29,271 nucleotides of DNA, taken from positions 1 to 29,271 of the forward strand of contig CALBPV010000038.1 in assembly GCA_937899265.1 (NCBI GenBank). The letters are read 5' to 3'. This document shows positions 1 to 7,616 of this stretch, piece by piece. This stretch comes from an uncultured Bacteroidales bacterium. GTDB taxonomy: Bacteria; Bacteroidota; Bacteroidia; Bacteroidales; UBA3663. Under the pieces are notes generated by a model that saw only the letters and a program-made list of their open reading frames with translations, did not search any database and was not told the origin of the DNA. The first letter of the stretch is position 1. The number at the start of each line of letters is the position of its first letter. The translations under genes were made by a program, and so were the position numbers.

Positions 1-82
1 AATTGGATTTCCGAAGTTCGGAAAACGTTTTGAGCATACTCAATGGAGTTTCCGAAGTTCGGAGACTGATTTGCACAATATC
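1..82. repeat. Two degenerate 41-bp palindromic tandem units
   Basis: Two adjacent 41-bp units (1-41 and 42-82) match at about 29 of 41 positions by eye. Each holds a near-perfect palindrome with a single central base: TTCCGAAGTTCGGAA at 9-23, and a 6+1+6 version centred at 57. Unit 1 also has the perfect palindrome AAAACGTTTT at 22-31. The array is probably cut by the window start. Period and layout recall the 41-bp array at the right edge, although most bases differ. Function is unknown. Confidence 0.75.
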
Positions 83-94
83 TCGGGGTCAAAC

Positions 95-109
95 ACCTGT
101 CTGACAGGT
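95..109. repeat. 15-bp palindrome with one central base
   Basis: ACCTGTCTGACAGGT is a perfect 7+1+7 palindrome centred at 102. It has the same geometry as the palindromes centred at 16 and 57 but an unrelated sequence. It lies 45 bp beyond the second, so it may be a diverged third unit of the same array or an operator-like site. Confidence 0.5.
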
Positions 110-315
110 ATGTAGGCCACATTTGGCTGTTCAAAGAGATGGAACTTTGAGGAAAACCGATAATTTTCGGCACACTTGTTTTTATGCCAACTCTCCCAAA
201 GACCCCGACGGACAGCCCTTACGGGGCGGCGTTGTTGGTGTCACATCTTCACCTGGGGCGTTGCCCCGGGCTGTGTTATCATCTACCGAACAGGCCGTTT
301 AAATCACTTGCGAAA
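110..315. other. Non-coding gap with a GC-rich hairpin
   Basis: I see no convincing gene here. The stretch at about 205-275 is much more GC-rich than other intergenic DNA in the window and contains the hairpin GGGGC-GTT-GCCCC at 255-267, near a second G/C-rich patch (about 205-230). It resembles a decayed dispersed repeat, but I cannot assign it to a family. Confidence 0.4.
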
Positions 316-360
316 CTTGAATTAAAATAAAGAGTCCGCGTTATGGAAAGCGGACTCTCG
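316..360 (-). terminator. Intrinsic terminator of the polyene operon
   Basis: AGAGTCCGC (331-339) pairs perfectly with GCGGACTCT (350-358) around a 10-nt loop. Read on the minus strand, the stem is followed by a T-rich tract (about 318-330). It lies 37 bp beyond the thioesterase stop codon, so it closes the minus-strand operon. Confidence 0.85.
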
Positions 361-396
361 TTTGGTCTCAGGCCGACAGCTTGATGTGAAACAAAA

Positions 397-822
397 TTAT
401 TCTTTGGCACCCCAGCGTTCTTGCCAGGCAAGGTAGTAGTCGGGGATGTCTGTCATGAGTTGCTGTTGCGGGTCGATGAAAAGCTGTGTGGTGGTTCCCT
501 TGGCACAAAGGAGTCCATCGCGTTCGCGAGTGACCTCGTAGCTGAAATCGAGACGTGCGCCGGGATGATAGACGTAGCGGGTGCGGATGACTGCTATGTC
601 GTTGAGTTCGAGGGGACCATAATATTTGACATGCAAATCTACCACAGGGGCGTAAATCCCGCTGCGTACGATGTCGGCATAGCCAATGCCGGGATAATGA
701 CGACCGAAGTTTTCACGCCCGTCTTCAAAGTATTTGACGTAGGAACCGTGCCAAGCGCGGGTCATGGAATCAATTTCGGAGAATTTGACCGGAACGCGAT
801 AAACATCTTCCAATACACTCAT
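397..822 (-). CDS. Hotdog-fold acyl thioesterase (4HBT family)
   Basis: A 141-residue protein of the 4-hydroxybenzoyl-CoA thioesterase family, expected to hydrolyse an acyl thioester. The N-terminal motif has Asp18 in the usual catalytic position, followed by Trp24-His25-Gly26 and Tyr31-Phe32-Glu33 leading to Arg36. This WHG...YFE..R pattern resembles thioesterases of aryl-polyene clusters. Length is normal for one hotdog domain and there is no signal peptide, so it should be cytoplasmic. It is the last gene of the minus-strand operon, 24 bp after the LolA-like gene. I infer a role in releasing or editing ACP-bound polyene intermediates. A general acyl-CoA thioesterase is the alternative. Confidence 0.85.
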   Translation of the reverse strand: MSVLEDVYRVPVKFSEIDSMTRAWHGSYVKYFEDGRENFGRHYPGIGYADIVRSGIYAPVVDLHVKYYGPLELNDIAVIRTRYVYHPGARLDFSYEVTRERDGLLCAKGTTTQLFIDPQQQLMTDIPDYYLAWQERWGAKE

Positions 823-846
823 AGTGGTGGTAGGCTGAGGGAGAAA

Positions 847-1488
847 TTATTTCTTGATTGTGAACACTGCATCATCGACAGGACCGTCGAACTTGAAGTT
901 GCTAAAGTTGTACTGAGTGTAGTTTTTGCCCTTCTCGTTGAGGCGGATGCTGTTCAAATCGCCCACCTTGGTGTTAATCACCACGACATAACTCTGGTAG
1001 AGCATCTTCCGGCGCTCCTTGGGGTCGCTGATACGGGGAGTGATGGTCATCGTGAGAATATCTCCGTCGCGCTCGGCATCGACATCGGCCACATCCTCAA
1101 GTTGGACATCGCTTTCCTGTCCGGTTGTGAAGCTGGTGAACATGGTCTTGAGAGCGTCGAGCTGAGAGTTGCTGCCCGAGGCGGTGGCTGCTTTGCCGTC
1201 GCTCACCATGGTGAACTTTCCGTCCTTCATAAGGAGCATGTCCTTGCCATTGTTGAACGTCATGACCATGGCATCGGGTTTCTTGAAATAGAATTTTCCC
1301 TTGGAAATCTGATCCTTGGCGAGGGCGATGTTGTGACGTGTCATCGTAACATCGGCTGCAAGGGTCTTCATATTCTTGTATTTGTCCATTACCTCCGAAT
1401 CCTGCGACTCGGCCCGAACCGTTTGCTGAGACTGAAGCGGAGCCATGAGTCCGGCTACAAGTCCCAGAACCATAAGTATTCTTTTCAT
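847..1488 (-). CDS. LolA-like outer-membrane lipoprotein/lipid carrier
   Basis: A 213-residue exported protein with a LolA-type fold prediction. From Met at 1486-1488 the N-terminus (MKRILMVLGLVAGLM) is a classical Sec signal peptide. An in-frame upstream start at 1557 would add 23 polar residues ahead of it, so I prefer the internal start. The mature part has LolA-like features: an ADVTMTRHNIALAKDQISKG segment, then FYFKKPDAMVM and a C-terminal FKFDGPVDDAVFTIKK ending. Such carriers recur in aryl-polyene and flexirubin clusters beside an MMPL exporter, where they are thought to carry the lipid-like product or a lipoprotein across the periplasm. It starts 49 bp after fabG. Confidence 0.85.
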   Translation of the reverse strand: MKRILMVLGLVAGLMAPLQSQQTVRAESQDSEVMDKYKNMKTLAADVTMTRHNIALAKDQISKGKFYFKKPDAMVMTFNNGKDMLLMKDGKFTMVSDGKAATASGSNSQLDALKTMFTSFTTGQESDVQLEDVADVDAERDGDILTMTITPRISDPKERRKMLYQSYVVVINTKVGDLNSIRLNEKGKNYTQYNFSNFKFDGPVDDAVFTIKK

Positions 1489-1537
1489 TGCTGAGGAAAG
1501 AGAATTTGTGAACCGGGTTGCCCCGGAGCTGTGAGTA

Positions 1538-2266
1538 TTATGTGTAGAGACCGCCATTGATGGAAATGACGTTGCCCGTGATGTAGGACGTGTTGGGCGA
1601 AGCCAGGAATCCTACCAACTCGGCCACCTCGTCGGGACGTCCGAAGCGATTGGCGGGAATGGTCTTCTTGAGGGCTTCCTCGTCGAGGCCTTCCACCATA
1701 TCTGTCTTGATGAATCCGGGAGCAACGGCATTGACCGTGACGTTCTTGCGGGCCACTTCCTGAGCGAGGGCTTTGGTAGCGGCGATGATGGCACCCTTGG
1801 CGGCGGAGTAGTTGGTCTGGCCGGGCAAACCTTTGATGCCAGAGAGGGACGACATGTTGATGATACGTCCGAACTTCTTGCGCAGCATGGGTTGGAGGAG
1901 AGGCTGTGTGACGTTGAAGAAGCCGTTGACGGTGATGTCGAGCACACGGTTCCAATCCTCGTCGGGCATCAGGGCCATGATGTTGTCGCGGCGGATACCG
2001 GCATTGTTGACGAGCACTTCGATATATTCATCGGGATGAGCCTCCTGCCATGCAGCAAGGGCGGCACGGGTCTGTTCGCGATTGGAAACGTCAAACTTGA
2101 GCATCTCGCCGTCCTGACCTGCCTCACGCACGAGGGCAAGTGTCTCTTCGGCTGCGTCTGTACGGTTGACGTAGTTGATAATGATACGATAGCCCATTTG
2201 GGCGAGCTTCACTGCAATGGCGCGGCCGAGTCCACGGCTGCCGCCTGTTACGAGAGCGTATTTCAT
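1538..2266 (-). CDS. fabG: 3-oxoacyl-ACP reductase, FabG-like SDR
   Basis: A 242-residue short-chain dehydrogenase/reductase that reduces a 3-ketoacyl-ACP to the 3-hydroxy form with NADPH. Visible motifs are the Rossmann glycine loop TGGSRGLGRAI at 7-17, NNAG at 87-90, and the catalytic Ser140, Tyr153 and Lys157 (NYSAAK). The C-terminal SPNTSYITGNVISINGG is typical of FabG. It starts with ATG and sits 58 bp after the FAD oxidoreductase. Within this operon it is most likely dedicated to the polyene cycle between ketosynthase and dehydratases. The housekeeping fabG would be expected elsewhere, so the symbol describes the family. Confidence 0.9.
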   Translation of the reverse strand: MKYALVTGGSRGLGRAIAVKLAQMGYRIIINYVNRTDAAEETLALVREAGQDGEMLKFDVSNREQTRAALAAWQEAHPDEYIEVLVNNAGIRRDNIMALMPDEDWNRVLDITVNGFFNVTQPLLQPMLRKKFGRIINMSSLSGIKGLPGQTNYSAAKGAIIAATKALAQEVARKNVTVNAVAPGFIKTDMVEGLDEEALKKTIPANRFGRPDEVAELVGFLASPNTSYITGNVISINGGLYT

Positions 2267-2324
2267 ATATTGCTGTTTTTAAGAATGAATTTTTGTTATT
2301 AAGACTGAATTACAGGCCATGGGT

Positions 2325-3812
2325 TTAAATTCCTTCTTCCTGAAGAATCTCCCAAGCCTTCTCGCGACCGATGATTTCGGAAAGGGTGAATGCAGTGGTC
2401 ATCGTAACTCCCAAAAGACCGTGGAGCGTCAGACTCTGGCCGGTAAGGAAGAGATTGGGAATCGGCGTGTGGGCCGAAAGAAGCGTGAGCATCGGGTTGC
2501 GCCAATCCTTGCGTACGCCGTAGCAGGACCCCTTGGGTGTGAGCGTATAATCGCGATAGGTGAGGGGCGACGAAGTGGAGATGACATCCACTTTGGATGC
2601 GAGGTTGGGGATGAAGTCGGACGCGAGGGTGATGAGCTGCTCGGTGACTTTTGACTTCCAGTCGAGATATTCCTGTCCGCGATGGCCGACAAAGGTGTTT
2701 TCCCATTGCTGCACTTTGTTCCAGGGCATGGGGGTAAGGAGGTCGATGACAGGGGTGAAACGGCTGTCGTCGGAAGGACAGCGGCAGGATATCAAGACAC
2801 CTTCGACAGGCTCGTTGTCCTCGAAGTAAGTCCATACGTTGGGACGGCGGTAGAGGTACTGGTTCCAGTTGAAATACTCCACGCTTTCGGGTTTGAGGCC
2901 AAGAGAGACGGTAAACATGCCGTAGGTGTTCTCAAGACGAGAGATGCGGTTGCGAAAGACCTTCTTGATTATCTGACTTTCCTTGATCAGGTCGATTGTG
3001 ACGGCGGGATGGGCATTGGAGATGAAGATGTTACCTTCATAGCGTTCGCCGTTTTCGCAGAGTGCGGCCACGATGCGTCCGTCCTTTTCGACAAGTTCCC
3101 GGACACCTGCGTTACAGATTACCTCGCCGCCCATGTGACGGATATCGTTGACGAGCGAATCGACCAGCATGGAGCCGTCACCTTTGAGTCGCCATGAACT
3201 CTCGACAAAACTGTTGTTGCCCTGCACAAAGGTGTACATAGGCAGCGTATCCTTGGCCAGCTCCATCTTGAGCGAGGAGCCGGAGAGAACGTTGATGAGG
3301 AGTTCGTCATGGAAGGTCTCATGAAGATATTCCCAGGCGGAACGTCCGAATACCGAGGTGGCAAAGAACTGGTCGGCTTCCCGTGGCTTGATGGCATCGA
3401 AGAGGTGTGAGCCGATTTCCTTCATGTCGGAGGCGTACTGTTCGAGACCTTTGCGTTCGCGGGGGAACTCGCGGGCCAAGGTATCGACAAAAGCTTCGTA
3501 TCCTTCGGCGTATGCATAGTCGCGGTCCCCGATGGTAACATGGTCAAAACCCTGCGGGTCGAGATGCTGCCAGGGAAGTTTCATTAACCCCAAGCGAGTG
3601 AAGATGCCGTGGAGTGCATTGCCGGGAGCCAAGCCTCCGCAATAATGGAGACCGGTATCGAAGGCATAGCCTCGACGTTTGTAGCTCTGCATGCAGCCGC
3701 CAGGCTGTATTTCTCGCTCAAGTACCAGGACGGAAACTCCACGTTGGCACAGAAGGTGAGCACACTCCAAGCCTCCAAGCCCCGAACCGATTACAACGAT
3801 ATCATATTTCAT
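2325..3812 (-). CDS. FAD-dependent oxidoreductase, RetSat/phytoene-desaturase-like
   Basis: A 495-residue flavoprotein. The N-terminus carries a dinucleotide-binding loop, VVIGSGLGGLECAHLL, an ELE-type acidic strand end (VLEREIQPGGC), and the motif FDTGLHYCGGL, which is close to all-trans-retinol 13,14-reductase (RetSat) and carotenoid desaturase relatives. A C-terminal FAD-contacting GQSLTLHGLLG segment is visible. The open frame extends upstream to 4289, but that part is antiparallel noise inside the exporter gene. The start at 3810-3812 gives the correct Rossmann N-terminus, 20 bp after the exporter stop. Such enzymes act on conjugated polyenes. Whether it desaturates, saturates or isomerises the product is not readable from sequence. 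Confidence 0.85.
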   Translation of the reverse strand: MKYDIVVIGSGLGGLECAHLLCQRGVSVLVLEREIQPGGCMQSYKRRGYAFDTGLHYCGGLAPGNALHGIFTRLGLMKLPWQHLDPQGFDHVTIGDRDYAYAEGYEAFVDTLAREFPRERKGLEQYASDMKEIGSHLFDAIKPREADQFFATSVFGRSAWEYLHETFHDELLINVLSGSSLKMELAKDTLPMYTFVQGNNSFVESSWRLKGDGSMLVDSLVNDIRHMGGEVICNAGVRELVEKDGRIVAALCENGERYEGNIFISNAHPAVTIDLIKESQIIKKVFRNRISRLENTYGMFTVSLGLKPESVEYFNWNQYLYRRPNVWTYFEDNEPVEGVLISCRCPSDDSRFTPVIDLLTPMPWNKVQQWENTFVGHRGQEYLDWKSKVTEQLITLASDFIPNLASKVDVISTSSPLTYRDYTLTPKGSCYGVRKDWRNPMLTLLSAHTPIPNLFLTGQSLTLHGLLGVTMTTAFTLSEIIGREKAWEILQEEGI

Positions 3813-3832
3813 AGACCAAAGGATTATAGATT

Positions 3833-6337
3833 TTATGACTCCTGTTTCACCTTGCGTTTCTTGCGGAAGAAATGGCGGTATAGGAAGGGTTGGATGACAT
3901 AGGCAATGACCACGGCCGACACCATGCCGACAAGGGTGGCAAAGCCCACGGAATTGATGGCAGGATGTTTGGCAAAAATCATCGAGCCGACCGACACAAT
4001 AAGGGCAACGGCAGAGAAGAGAATGGCTGTCTTGTGATAGGAGAGGAGGAGTACATCCTTCTCGCTGCCCAACAAGCCGTTCATGACGAAGATGGAATAA
4101 TCGACACCGATGCCGAAGATGAATGTTGAGATGATGATGTTGATGAGATTGAACTTCACTCCGAAGATGACCATCGCACCGAGCACTACGAGCCAGCTGA
4201 CGATGATGGGCATGAAGCCCAGCAGCGAGAGTTTGAAGCTGCGGAAAGAAAGGAGGAGCACAATGAAGACGAAAATCATCGAAACCCATTGGAGGACGTT
4301 GAAATCTTCATTGAGCTGCACAAGGGCATCGGACGTGTAATAATAGGTGTCAAGCACCATCATGTGGGGCTCGTTGCCGATGGCATCGCAGATGCGGTGG
4401 TAGTCGGTAGTGTTGGAACGTACGCTGTCGCGTTCGCACATCACCGACGAGAAACAGAGGTAGCCGCCGCCGTAGCTCTGTTCCATAAGTGTCGATTGGA
4501 AACCTACGGGGATGATGCCGGCCTCGTAGAGTGCGTCCGGTTCCCATGAGGTCGATGTAGCCTTCTCAAAGAAGGTCTCGAAAGCTTCGGGATTGAGGCC
4601 CGCACGCGGAGCCGTCTTGTTGATGAGCGAACGGATGAGGCCAAGTTTCTCTTCGGTCCAGTAGGCCTCCCAAGCATCAATGCGTTCCTGCTGGACAGTA
4701 AGCGGCACGAAGAGTGCGTCGGTGTGGGTGTAGCCGTGGACGAGACCGATAGACTGCAGGCTGTCGAGTTTGGCAGCCATCTCGGAGAAATGAGCGATGG
4801 CTTCTTCCATCGTTTCGCCCGAGGTGGCAAAATATTGCTGCTTGTCGCCGCTCTGGGTCTTGATGCGCTGCACCTCCTCGGAGTACATGATGTGGTCGGG
4901 GAAGTAGCCGATGTTGCGCATGTCGGCATCCATGTAGCTCTCATTGAATCCGAAGAGCCAGAATCCCACACAGGTGAGTGCCAGGACGGCAATGGTGATA
5001 ATGAGCGGCTTGTTCTTGTCGAAGGGAAAAACGTTGATTTTGTCGATGACGGCAAAGGCTCGGCGGTTGCGTTTGTTCTTCTTGGGATTGAAGAACTGCG
5101 GCAGATATGCGAGGGCAAACAGTGTAGTGCCTACAATGGCAAACGAGGCAAACATGCCGAAGTCCTTGAGGAGGTCGAGGTTGACGAAGATGAGACCCAA
5201 AAACGAGCCGATGGTGGTGATGCAGCCCAAAAGGACAGGCTTCACCTGGTCGCGAAGCACTTGCTCGGGATCGCTTACATATTTATAATGTGTGAGCACG
5301 TGCAGAACGTAACTCAAAGCCACACCCAAAATGATGGCTCCGATACCCAAGGCCAACAGCGAGAACTGACCGCGAATGAAATACATCATGGCCAAGCCGA
5401 AACAGGTGCCGAAAGCCACAGGCAGGATGAGCAGCGGGATGGTGTTCCAGTTGCGGAAACACAGGAAGATGACCAGCAGCACGACCAGCATGGAGCCCAT
5501 CACGGTATTCTTGAGGTCGGCTTTGGTTTGCCAGGAGTTGTAGGCTCCGTAAGCGGTGGCACCGTTGTAGCTGATTTTTACATTGGGTGCACGCGCAGCA
5601 AATTGTTCGATTTCCTCGTTGAAAATCTGGAAAAGCAAAGCGCCCTGACCGGTATTGGTCGAAGAGAAATGGGGCGTGATGAAGACGAGACAAACCGTCG
5701 TATCTGGCGTGAAGAAGTGGTTTTGGTAAATCGTGTAGGAGGTACCGGCTCCCATGACATCCTTCATTTGTTCCATCAAGACATTGCGCACGCCGATGGG
5801 GTCCATTTGGATGAGCTCGGGGAACATCTGTCCCAAGGGCGAGGAGAAAGCCTCGCGGTTGGCTTCCATTTGAGCCTGTATTTTCTCTTCACAGAGCAGA
5901 CTGTCTATGCCGCGATAGGCCGAAGTGTCGATAAAGTTGGGGAGGTGTTCCATCACGTAGTCTATGCCGTCGAACATCAGGTCTTCGGGCAGGGTGGCGA
6001 ACACGTCATCGAGGAGTTGGTCGGCGGAGTCGAGCGCGGCATTGCGTTCGTTGAGTGTGGCAAGGAATGCATCACACACAGCAATGAGGCTGTCGGCATC
6101 GGCACCCTTCGATTCAAAGAGCAGGAAGGTTTTGTCTTTAATCTTCAGGTCGGCAAAAGCCAGTTTGGTCGTTCCGTCGGGATTCTTGGAAGAGGGAAGC
6201 ATCTTGTTGATGTCTTCCTCAAGATAAATCTGCGTGGCATAGTAGCCGAAGAACGCAAAGATGGCAATCATCGAGGTCCAGAAGACCCAACGGTGATTTC
6301 TGAAGAATCGATACAGTTTTATAAATAATTCAGTCAC
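3833..6337 (-). CDS. MMPL/RND-family exporter
   Basis: An 834-residue inner-membrane protein of the MMPL branch of the RND superfamily. It has about 12 transmembrane helices in two sets of one plus five, with a large periplasmic loop after TM1 (about 35-240) and after TM7 (about 460-640). The second membrane block holds FGIGVDYSIFVMNGLL, a proton-relay region typical of these transporters. The C-terminus is very basic (FFRKKRKVKQES). Partnership with a LolA-like carrier and ACP-linked enzymes suggests export of the lipid-like polyene, driven by proton motive force. It starts 101 bp after the upstream dehydratase, across a heptamer repeat. A hopanoid/lipid exporter role is the alternative. Confidence 0.88.
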   Translation of the reverse strand: MTELFIKLYRFFRNHRWVFWTSMIAIFAFFGYYATQIYLEEDINKMLPSSKNPDGTTKLAFADLKIKDKTFLLFESKGADADSLIAVCDAFLATLNERNAALDSADQLLDDVFATLPEDLMFDGIDYVMEHLPNFIDTSAYRGIDSLLCEEKIQAQMEANREAFSSPLGQMFPELIQMDPIGVRNVLMEQMKDVMGAGTSYTIYQNHFFTPDTTVCLVFITPHFSSTNTGQGALLFQIFNEEIEQFAARAPNVKISYNGATAYGAYNSWQTKADLKNTVMGSMLVVLLVIFLCFRNWNTIPLLILPVAFGTCFGLAMMYFIRGQFSLLALGIGAIILGVALSYVLHVLTHYKYVSDPEQVLRDQVKPVLLGCITTIGSFLGLIFVNLDLLKDFGMFASFAIVGTTLFALAYLPQFFNPKKNKRNRRAFAVIDKINVFPFDKNKPLIITIAVLALTCVGFWLFGFNESYMDADMRNIGYFPDHIMYSEEVQRIKTQSGDKQQYFATSGETMEEAIAHFSEMAAKLDSLQSIGLVHGYTHTDALFVPLTVQQERIDAWEAYWTEEKLGLIRSLINKTAPRAGLNPEAFETFFEKATSTSWEPDALYEAGIIPVGFQSTLMEQSYGGGYLCFSSVMCERDSVRSNTTDYHRICDAIGNEPHMMVLDTYYYTSDALVQLNEDFNVLQWVSMIFVFIVLLLSFRSFKLSLLGFMPIIVSWLVVLGAMVIFGVKFNLINIIISTFIFGIGVDYSIFVMNGLLGSEKDVLLLSYHKTAILFSAVALIVSVGSMIFAKHPAINSVGFATLVGMVSAVVIAYVIQPFLYRHFFRKKRKVKQES

Positions 6338-6372
6338 TGCGTTATCTTTAATGTATCCTCTTTTCGGTTGGA

Positions 6373-6413
6373 GAAACTGAAACTTGAAACTTGAAACTTG
6401 AAACTTGAAACTT
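6373..6413. repeat. Heptanucleotide tandem repeat (GAAACTT)n
   Basis: Five perfect copies of GAAACTT (6379-6413) follow a 6-nt partial copy (6373-6378). They lie between the dehydratase stop (6439) and the exporter start (6337), so changes in copy number would alter leader length or mRNA structure, not a reading frame. Confidence 0.95.
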
Positions 6414-6438
6414 GATGGTGCTCAAGACTGCACGCCCT

Positions 6439-6822
6439 CTATATGGAGCTCAAAGGAATGCTCAGCGTTCCTTTGAACTCCATGTAGGAGGTTTTGCTGT
6501 CGGCAATGAGGCCTGTTACGGTGTAGCCGTTCTCTGCCTCTTCGGCCGAAATGGTCACATCCACTTGCGGACAAACCGCAGGCGAAGCCACAGCTGTGAG
6601 CCGGCACTGCTTGATGGCCGTGAGCAGGAGGTCTTTTCCGGTGAGCAGTTCGGCACATTCCTTTATCATTTCGATGTTGCAAACACCGGGGCTGACGGGT
6701 TTGCCGGGAAAATGTCCGCGATAGCAGTCGCAATCGGCCAGCAGGGTCACATGATAGACGGCATGGGTGGCATCGCTCAGCTCGGAACTGTCAACTTTGA
6801 AAAATTTATTTTTCAGGAGCAT
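6439..6822 (-). CDS. FabZ-like 3-hydroxyacyl-ACP dehydratase
   Basis: A 127-residue single hotdog domain. It has the FabZ signature GHFPGKPVSPGV with catalytic His37, and Glu51 lies 14 residues later in the position of the FabZ acid. Together these predict dehydration of 3-hydroxyacyl-ACP to trans-2-enoyl-ACP. The protein is shorter than housekeeping FabZ (about 145 residues) and diverges outside the motif, as do ApeI-type dehydratases of aryl-polyene clusters. It lies 37 bp after the other dehydratase and precedes the exporter. Two dissimilar dehydratases in one operon is the usual arrangement in these pathways. Confidence 0.85.
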   Translation of the reverse strand: MLLKNKFFKVDSSELSDATHAVYHVTLLADCDCYRGHFPGKPVSPGVCNIEMIKECAELLTGKDLLLTAIKQCRLTAVASPAVCPQVDVTISAEEAENGYTVTGLIADSKTSYMEFKGTLSIPLSSI

Positions 6823-6859
6823 GTTTTTGTCGTTATTTGCATCGTGGAGTCAGGAGTTT

Positions 6860-7276
6860 TCACTCGCAGAAGATTTTCATTTGTGTCTCGGCAATGACCT
6901 CGTCGGCAGAACGTACTTCACCTTTCACGAGTGTGATTCCGTTCACCTCGGTTCCCATTGTAATGGTGGTCTTGAGTTCTTCGCCCACTGCCGGGCGGCG
7001 ATAGAGGCGGAATTTCTTGACTTCTCCGATGTAGCCGATGGGGGCTTCCTGTCCCGCTATATGGGCACGGTGACCGGCAAATGCCGATGCCGACTGGGCA
7101 ATGTGCTCAATCAGACCGGGTTCTGCCACCAGTCCGTCTTCGAGGAAATAGTTGCGTTCTGTGACGGTGAGACCCGTGACAGCCACTTCTCCTTCGGCAC
7201 TCCACACTTTATCGACCATCATGATGGGGTCACGCTGGGGAATCAGCGTTTTGATTGCTTCACCTTCGTACAACAT
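6860..7276 (-). CDS. Hotdog dehydratase, ApeP-like
   Basis: A 138-residue hotdog protein of the FabA/FabZ-like superfamily. The N-terminal IPQRDPIMMVD has Gln14 where many relatives have His. The central helix PGLIEHIAQSASAFAGH supplies Glu57 in the expected catalytic-acid position. It lacks GHFPG, so it is distinct from its 127-residue neighbour and resembles the second dehydratase (ApeP type) of aryl-polyene systems. The start codon lies six bases beyond the T-tract side of an intrinsic-terminator hairpin, so its expression may depend on read-through from the ketosynthase-ACP part. It could also be a non-catalytic partner of the neighbouring dehydratase. Confidence 0.8.
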   Translation of the reverse strand: MLYEGEAIKTLIPQRDPIMMVDKVWSAEGEVAVTGLTVTERNYFLEDGLVAEPGLIEHIAQSASAFAGHRAHIAGQEAPIGYIGEVKKFRLYRRPAVGEELKTTITMGTEVNGITLVKGEVRSADEVIAETQMKIFCE

Positions 7277-7281
7277 ATATT

Positions 7282-7334
7282 TAAAAGCGAAAAACGGATT
7301 GCGTCTTCCCCTTGCGGGGTAAACGCAGTCCGTT
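7282..7334 (-). terminator. Internal terminator/attenuator in the polyene operon
   Basis: A long hairpin: AACGGATTGCGT (7293-7304) pairs with ACGCAGTCCGTT (7323-7334) with one mismatch, and an inner CCCC-TTGC-GGGG stem extends it. On the minus strand it is followed by a T-rich tract (7292 down to 7282). It lies 18 bp after the ACP stop and just before the next start, so it probably limits transcription of the downstream genes. Confidence 0.8.
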
Positions 7335-7352
7335 AAATCCTACATCGGCCTG

Positions 7353-7595
7353 TTATGCCTGATGAGACTCAATGTAAGTGTAGAGATCGGCAAAAGTCTT
7401 GATAGTGGGAAGCTCTGCATTGGAAATCTTCACACCGAACTCCTGATCGATCAAAGCCACCAAGTCAACCAAGCTCAAGCTGTCGAGTTCAAGGGCGTTC
7501 TTGATTACTGCATCGGGGGTGATGACTGACTCTTCGACTTCGAATTCTTCTGCAAGTACAGAGTTTACTTTTTCGATGATTTCTTCTTTTGTCAT
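7353..7595 (-). CDS. Acyl carrier protein
   Basis: An 80-residue acidic protein with the ACP signature LELDSLSLVDLVALID. Ser39 in the Asp-Ser-Leu motif is the expected 4'-phosphopantetheine attachment site. The leading segment (TKEEIIEKVNSVLAEEFEVEE) fits helix 1 of an ACP. It lies between the ketosynthase and an intrinsic terminator, so these two genes may be transcribed in excess of the rest. Its context suggests that it carries the growing polyene chain. It is not the housekeeping AcpP by context, as no fatty-acid synthesis genes such as fabD or fabH are present. Confidence 0.92.
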   Translation of the reverse strand: MTKEEIIEKVNSVLAEEFEVEESVITPDAVIKNALELDSLSLVDLVALIDQEFGVKISNAELPTIKTFADLYTYIESHQA

Positions 7596-7616
7596 AGTTA
7601 TATAGTTTTAGGGAGT

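Noticed and set aside
3813..4289. 159-residue N-terminal extension of the FAD oxidoreductase
   Set aside because: It overlaps the exporter coding region, is His/Cys-rich and precedes the canonical Rossmann start.
4724..6328. 534-residue plus-strand open frame
   Set aside because: It is antisense to the MMPL exporter, has a His/Glu-rich composition and no domain, and the exporter has clear motifs.
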